A stretch of DNA of 8,494 bases from the NCBI GenBank assembly GCA_002383405.1, contig DFYS01000022.1, forward strand, positions 1 to 8,494, in the 5' to 3' direction. The DNA is from Moorella sp. UBA4076 (GTDB taxonomy: Bacteria; Bacillota; DSM-521; Neomoorellales; Neomoorellaceae). Each line of letters begins with the position of its first letter. Position 1 is the first letter of the stretch. Below the pieces are notes generated by a model. The model was not told where the DNA came from, did no database searches, and saw only the letters and a list, made by a program, of their open reading frames with translations. Both the position numbers and the translations under genes were made by a program. Of the stretch, positions 6,205 through 8,494 are shown in pieces.

Positions 6205-6219
6205 CTGAGGTGAGAGGGT

Positions 6220-7368
6220 ATGCAGTGCCGTGAGGCCAGGGAGTTCTTCTCGCCCTACCTGGACGGGGAGCTCCTGGCAGAAGAGATAACAACTTTAGAG
6301 CAGCACCTGGGCGAATGCCCGGACTGCCGGGAGGAGCTGGCCCGGTGGGAGGAACTGGCCCGCGCCCTGCGGGGACTGCAGGCGCCGGTGACGGCGCCGG
6401 CGGGTTTCGCGGCGGCGATTAATGCCAGGCTGGCGGCCCGGCAAAAAATGCGGCCCTGGCAGGGGGCGCGACGCTGGATTGCGACAGCGGCCGCGGTGGC
6501 GATACTCGCCGCCGGCTCCATCGGTTACGCCGCCCGCGGGCTGTGGCAGCCGATCCTATCCCCGGTGGCGCTGCTGCAACCGCACGACGGCCAGCAGCCG
6601 GGGGGGAGCGATGGCAGCGGCGTCCCCGGCGCGGGAGTACAGCCACCGGACGGCCAGCGGCCGGACGTACAGCAGCCGGAAATAAACCAGCCGCCCGCGG
6701 GCAACCCGCCGCCGGCAAACGGGGATAACACGCCGCCGCCGGGAGACGGCCGGCAGCCGGGCAGCGGCGGCCCTGGGGATCAGCCCCCGCCTCCGGTTAA
6801 CCCGCCCGGCAATGATGGGCAGGATACTACCACCCCGGACAACAGCCGGCCGGCTCCACCGGATAACGATAAACCCGGCCAGCAACCGCTACAGATAGCC
6901 GGTGCCGAGCCTTATACGCCCAGGACTTTCTTGAGCAACGGGCACCAGGCGACGAGCACCCTGCTCAAAGTGACGGTCAGCGATATGGTTGCAGCCCGCG
7001 CGAAGGCAACGGGCCTGGCCGCCAGCAGCGCTGCCACCGTGCAGATAGTCGCCGACCAGGAGAACGGCGACCCGCAGAGGGTGATCTATCAAATGGTAGT
7101 AGCGGCGGACCGCGCCGCCGGCCTGCTGAACACTTTGAGCTGGCTGGGCCGGGTGACGGATCGCAACACCTCTACTCAGGACCTGTCACAGCAGTTCAGC
7201 ACCACCCTGGAGCAGTACCAGGCCAAGGTAGCGCAGGTGAATGCCGCCAGCGACCCGGCGGAGAAGGAGAAACTGCTGCAGGATGCTAAAGCCCTGGAGC
7301 AGCAGCTGGCCACCTGGGAGCAGGAAACGCAGCAGCAGACAATCATCTTATGGCTGGAGACGAAATAA
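6220..7368 (+). CDS. Zinc-finger transmembrane anti-sigma factor with Pro-rich spacer and DUF4349-like outer domain
   Basis: A 382-residue product. ATG 6220 has GAGGTGAG (6207-6214) five bases upstream. The N-terminus is a zf-HC2/ZAS anti-sigma domain: C3, then H29-x3-C33-x2-C36 (H-L-G-E-C-P-D-C), which binds zinc and holds ECF factors. One membrane helix covers about 85-105 (W-I-A-T-A-A-A-V-A-I-L-A-A-G). Residues about 111-224 are a low-complexity Pro/Gly/Gln/Asp/Asn spacer, long enough to cross a thick cell wall. Residues about 225-382 resemble a DUF4349-type domain: a V-S-D strand, then L-L-N-T-L-S-W-L-G-R-V-T, then S-T-Q-D-L-S-Q-Q-F, then a coiled coil and a closing I-I-L-W-L-E strand. 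Topology is therefore sigma binding inside and sensing outside. Release by regulated proteolysis is common for the family but no protease is present here. It shares the sigma operon; no separate promoter was found in the 290-base gap. Confidence 0.9.
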   Translation: MQCREAREFFSPYLDGELLAEEITTLEQHLGECPDCREELARWEELARALRGLQAPVTAPAGFAAAINARLAARQKMRPWQGARRWIATAAAVAILAAGSIGYAARGLWQPILSPVALLQPHDGQQPGGSDGSGVPGAGVQPPDGQRPDVQQPEINQPPAGNPPPANGDNTPPPGDGRQPGSGGPGDQPPPPVNPPGNDGQDTTTPDNSRPAPPDNDKPGQQPLQIAGAEPYTPRTFLSNGHQATSTLLKVTVSDMVAARAKATGLAASSAATVQIVADQENGDPQRVIYQMVVAADRAAGLLNTLSWLGRVTDRNTSTQDLSQQFSTTLEQYQAKVAQVNAASDPAEKEKLLQDAKALEQQLATWEQETQQQTIILWLETK

Positions 7369-7399
7369 GGGACCGTAAGGTCCCTTATTTAATTTGGCC
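7363..7399 (+). terminator. Rho-independent terminator of the sigma/anti-sigma operon
   Basis: A perfect 12-bp stem (AAATAAGGGACC, 7363-7374, with GGTCCCTTATTT, 7379-7390) has a GTAA loop and is followed by AATTT. The anti-sigma stop codon TAA (7366-7368) lies inside the left arm. It separates the envelope-stress genes from the toxin-antitoxin module. Confidence 0.9.
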
Positions 7400-7422
7400 A
7401 CAATTGCTGTAATCCTATGCCC

Positions 7423-7451
7423 TTGTTATTTGTTCCTTGGAGCTATATAAT
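7423..7451 (+). promoter_or_regulatory. Housekeeping-type promoter of the toxin-antitoxin operon
   Basis: TTGTTA (7423-7428), a 17-base spacer, then a perfect TATAAT (7446-7451). The predicted start near 7458 leaves a leader of about 28 bases before ATG 7486, and excludes the longer reading from 7417. AbrB-type antitoxins usually repress their own promoter, so this is the likely operator area. Confidence 0.75.
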
Positions 7452-7485
7452 CTTTCTTAAGACGGGTGAAAGGAAGAAAACAAAT

Positions 7486-7758
7486 ATGGCCAAAGGATAT
7501 GAAGTGGTTAAAGTAAAAGCAAGTGGAGAAATGATCCTGCCAGTGCCGGCCAGAAAGCTCTTAGGAATAAAGGAAGGTGATCAATTAGCGGTCTATGTCG
7601 ATGGTGAAAAAATAATACTTCGTAAACTGGCACCTTTTAAGCAAGCCAGTCCTGACGATGCCATTTTTAAGTTGATTGGTAAAGGAGAAGGTCCCCCTGA
7701 CCTGGCTGAACGCCATGATTTTTATCTTGCGGCTCGGGATGATAAGGAGCAGGAGTAA
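7486..7758 (+). CDS. AbrB/MazE-type antitoxin (SpoVT-AbrB domain), partner of the following PIN toxin
   Basis: A 90-residue product. ATG 7486 has AGGAAG (7471-7476) nine bases upstream and lies downstream of the promoter at 7423-7451. Residues about 5-50 form the swapped-hairpin DNA-binding domain, with the family pattern V-K-A-S-G-E-M-I-L-P-V-P-A-R-K-L-L-G-I-K-E-G-D-Q-L followed by V-D-G-E-K-I-I-L-R-K-L. The remaining 40 or so residues, charged and partly disordered, should wrap around and block the toxin. Its stop overlaps the toxin start (TAATG), so the two are translationally coupled. The module is visibly AT-richer than the sigma operon beside it, consistent with horizontal gain. Family: confident; pairing: from adjacency and one-base overlap. 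Confidence 0.88.
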   Translation: MAKGYEVVKVKASGEMILPVPARKLLGIKEGDQLAVYVDGEKIILRKLAPFKQASPDDAIFKLIGKGEGPPDLAERHDFYLAARDDKEQE

Positions 7759-8177
7759 TGGCCCTGGTATTAGTAGATTCGAGTGCTGTCCTGGCTTTAT
7801 TAAATAAGCGCGATCAATGGCATGATAAAGCGAAAATTGTTTTGCAAACCCTGGTTAACCAACAAGCTTCTTTAATAATGACTAATTATCTCGTAGCTGA
7901 ATGTCATTCCCTATTATTAGCCAGAATAGATGCCAACATTGCCCGCCGATGGTTATTAACTCTGGATTGGAATATTATCTATGTTACATTGAAGGATGAA
8001 CATATAGCTAAAGACATTATTCGTAAATATACGGATAAGGATTTTTCCCTAACTGATGCAACGGCCTTTGTAATTATGCAGCGCCATAATATAAAAGTCG
8101 CTTTTACGTTTGATAACCATTATGAGCAGTTTGGTTTTGATACGGTTGGCCGTTCACAGAATATGTCGTTTGGATAA
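7758..8177 (+). CDS. PIN-domain toxin ribonuclease, VapC-like
   Basis: A 139-residue product, normal for VapC. ATG 7758 overlaps the antitoxin stop by one base, with AAGGAG (7744-7749) eight bases upstream. The four acidic PIN residues that hold Mg/Mn are present: D7 (V-D-S-S-A), E48 (Y-L-V-A-E-C), D100 (S-L-T-D-A-T-A-F) and D119 (F-T-F-D-N-H-Y). The fold would cut RNA and stop growth when freed from the antitoxin; known VapCs cut initiator tRNA or the 23S rRNA sarcin-ricin loop, but the target here cannot be read from sequence. All catalytic residues are intact, so it should be active. Its last 24 bases overlap the 3' end of the opposing gene. Confidence 0.9.
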   Translation: MALVLVDSSAVLALLNKRDQWHDKAKIVLQTLVNQQASLIMTNYLVAECHSLLLARIDANIARRWLLTLDWNIIYVTLKDEHIAKDIIRKYTDKDFSLTDATAFVIMQRHNIKVAFTFDNHYEQFGFDTVGRSQNMSFG

Positions 8178-8486
8178 GTCTTTCGGCCCCTTAAAAGCAC
8201 CGGCCATACGTAAAAGGTTATTCCCTGGCCAGAACGCTGTATTTTTTCGGGGGGAGGCTGGTTGGTTTATCTTTTTCGAATGACGGGCTATTTGCCGACT
8301 CCCTAAAAGTTCTTCGAAATCTCTCCGCTTCATACTCGCCAATACCCTTGCTTTTCCTAAAGGAAGAACACCGCGCTGGTACAATGCTAAAGCCAATTCT
8401 TTGCGTAATTCCGCGTCCACTTCTGAGGGTGGTAGTTTTAACGCAAATAAAACTTCTTCAGGTATCTTTAATGCTAATTCCATCAT
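8154..8486 (-). CDS. UPF0175-type antitoxin-like protein with atypical C-terminus
   Basis: A 110-residue reading from ATG 8486 (or the adjacent ATG 8483); the ribosome site is cut by the window edge. Residues 1-65 fit the UPF0175 family: L-A-L-K-I-P-E-E-V, then E-L-R-K-E-L-A-L-A-L-Y-Q-R-G-V-L-P-L-G-K-A, then M-K-R-R-D-F-E-E-L-L-G-S-R. Members usually are antitoxins located beside a DUF3368 PIN toxin. The family normally continues R-x-I-P-R-H-Y-x-x-x-D and stops soon after. Here, after A-R-H, the frame gives a 40-residue basic tail of no family character. A shifted frame gives R-H-F-E-K-D-K, closer to expectation, so a frameshift or small deletion near 8275-8285 is likely. No partner toxin lies downstream on its strand; instead it overlaps vapC tail to tail. 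It may be a decayed solitary antitoxin. Confidence 0.65.
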   Translation of the reverse strand: MMELALKIPEEVLFALKLPPSEVDAELRKELALALYQRGVLPLGKARVLASMKRRDFEELLGSRQIARHSKKINQPASPRKNTAFWPGNNLLRMAGAFKGPKDLSKRHIL

Positions 8487-8494
8487 ACATTCCC

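Noticed and set aside
6255..6885. Several open frames on both strands within the anti-sigma gene
   Set aside because: They are shadows caused by GC-rich, Pro/Gly-rich coding sequence; none has a domain or ribosome site.
7417..7485. Upstream start for the AbrB-type antitoxin
   Set aside because: The first codons lie upstream of or within the TTGTTA/TATAAT promoter, and ATG 7486 starts the conserved domain with a ribosome site.

Overview
The window looks like chromosomal DNA from a thermophilic member of the Clostridia, most like the Moorella group. This is inferred from the gene families: a secreted stalk-domain (copper amine oxidase N-terminal-like) surface protein, a short TolC-like protein, an ECF sigma factor with a zinc-binding anti-sigma factor, TTG start codons behind strong Shine-Dalgarno sites, and mixed GC content. 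No rRNA, tRNA, CRISPR array or intact insertion sequence was found.

Layout. (1) Positions 1-1001, + strand: the 3' part of an unrecognised gene. Its product has a Pro/Thr/Ala/Ser-rich degenerate repeat region followed by two or three similar small beta-rich units. (2) Positions 1249-4645, - strand: a two-gene unit, with a 719-residue secreted, cysteine-free, acidic stalk-domain protein first and a TolC-family protein second. A strong terminator hairpin lies between them. (3) Positions 4646-5329: a 684-base divergent control region. (4) Positions 5330-7368, + strand: an ECF sigma factor and its membrane anti-sigma factor, separated by an unusual 290-base gap that can fold into a long stem. The operon ends in a clear terminator at 7363-7399. 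(5) Positions 7423-8177, + strand: an AT-richer AbrB/VapC toxin-antitoxin module with its own housekeeping promoter. (6) Positions 8154-8486, - strand: a UPF0175-type antitoxin-like gene that converges on and overlaps vapC, has an atypical C-terminus and has no visible toxin partner.

The main discovery is in the control region. Two outward-facing ECF-type promoters have the same -35 box (GGAACTT), the same 16-base spacer length and the same -10 box (GTCTAA). One sits 40 bases upstream of the sigma gene start. The other fires the opposite way, towards the stalk-protein/TolC unit. The identity of the boxes predicts that the sigma factor transcribes both its own operon and the surface-protein operon. 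The anti-sigma factor, with a cytoplasmic zinc finger, one membrane helix, a long Pro-rich spacer and an outer DUF4349-like domain, would hold the sigma factor until an envelope signal arrives. The window can therefore be read as a self-contained cell-envelope stress or remodelling system. The terminator between the stalk and tolC genes would keep the TolC-like protein much less abundant than the surface protein.
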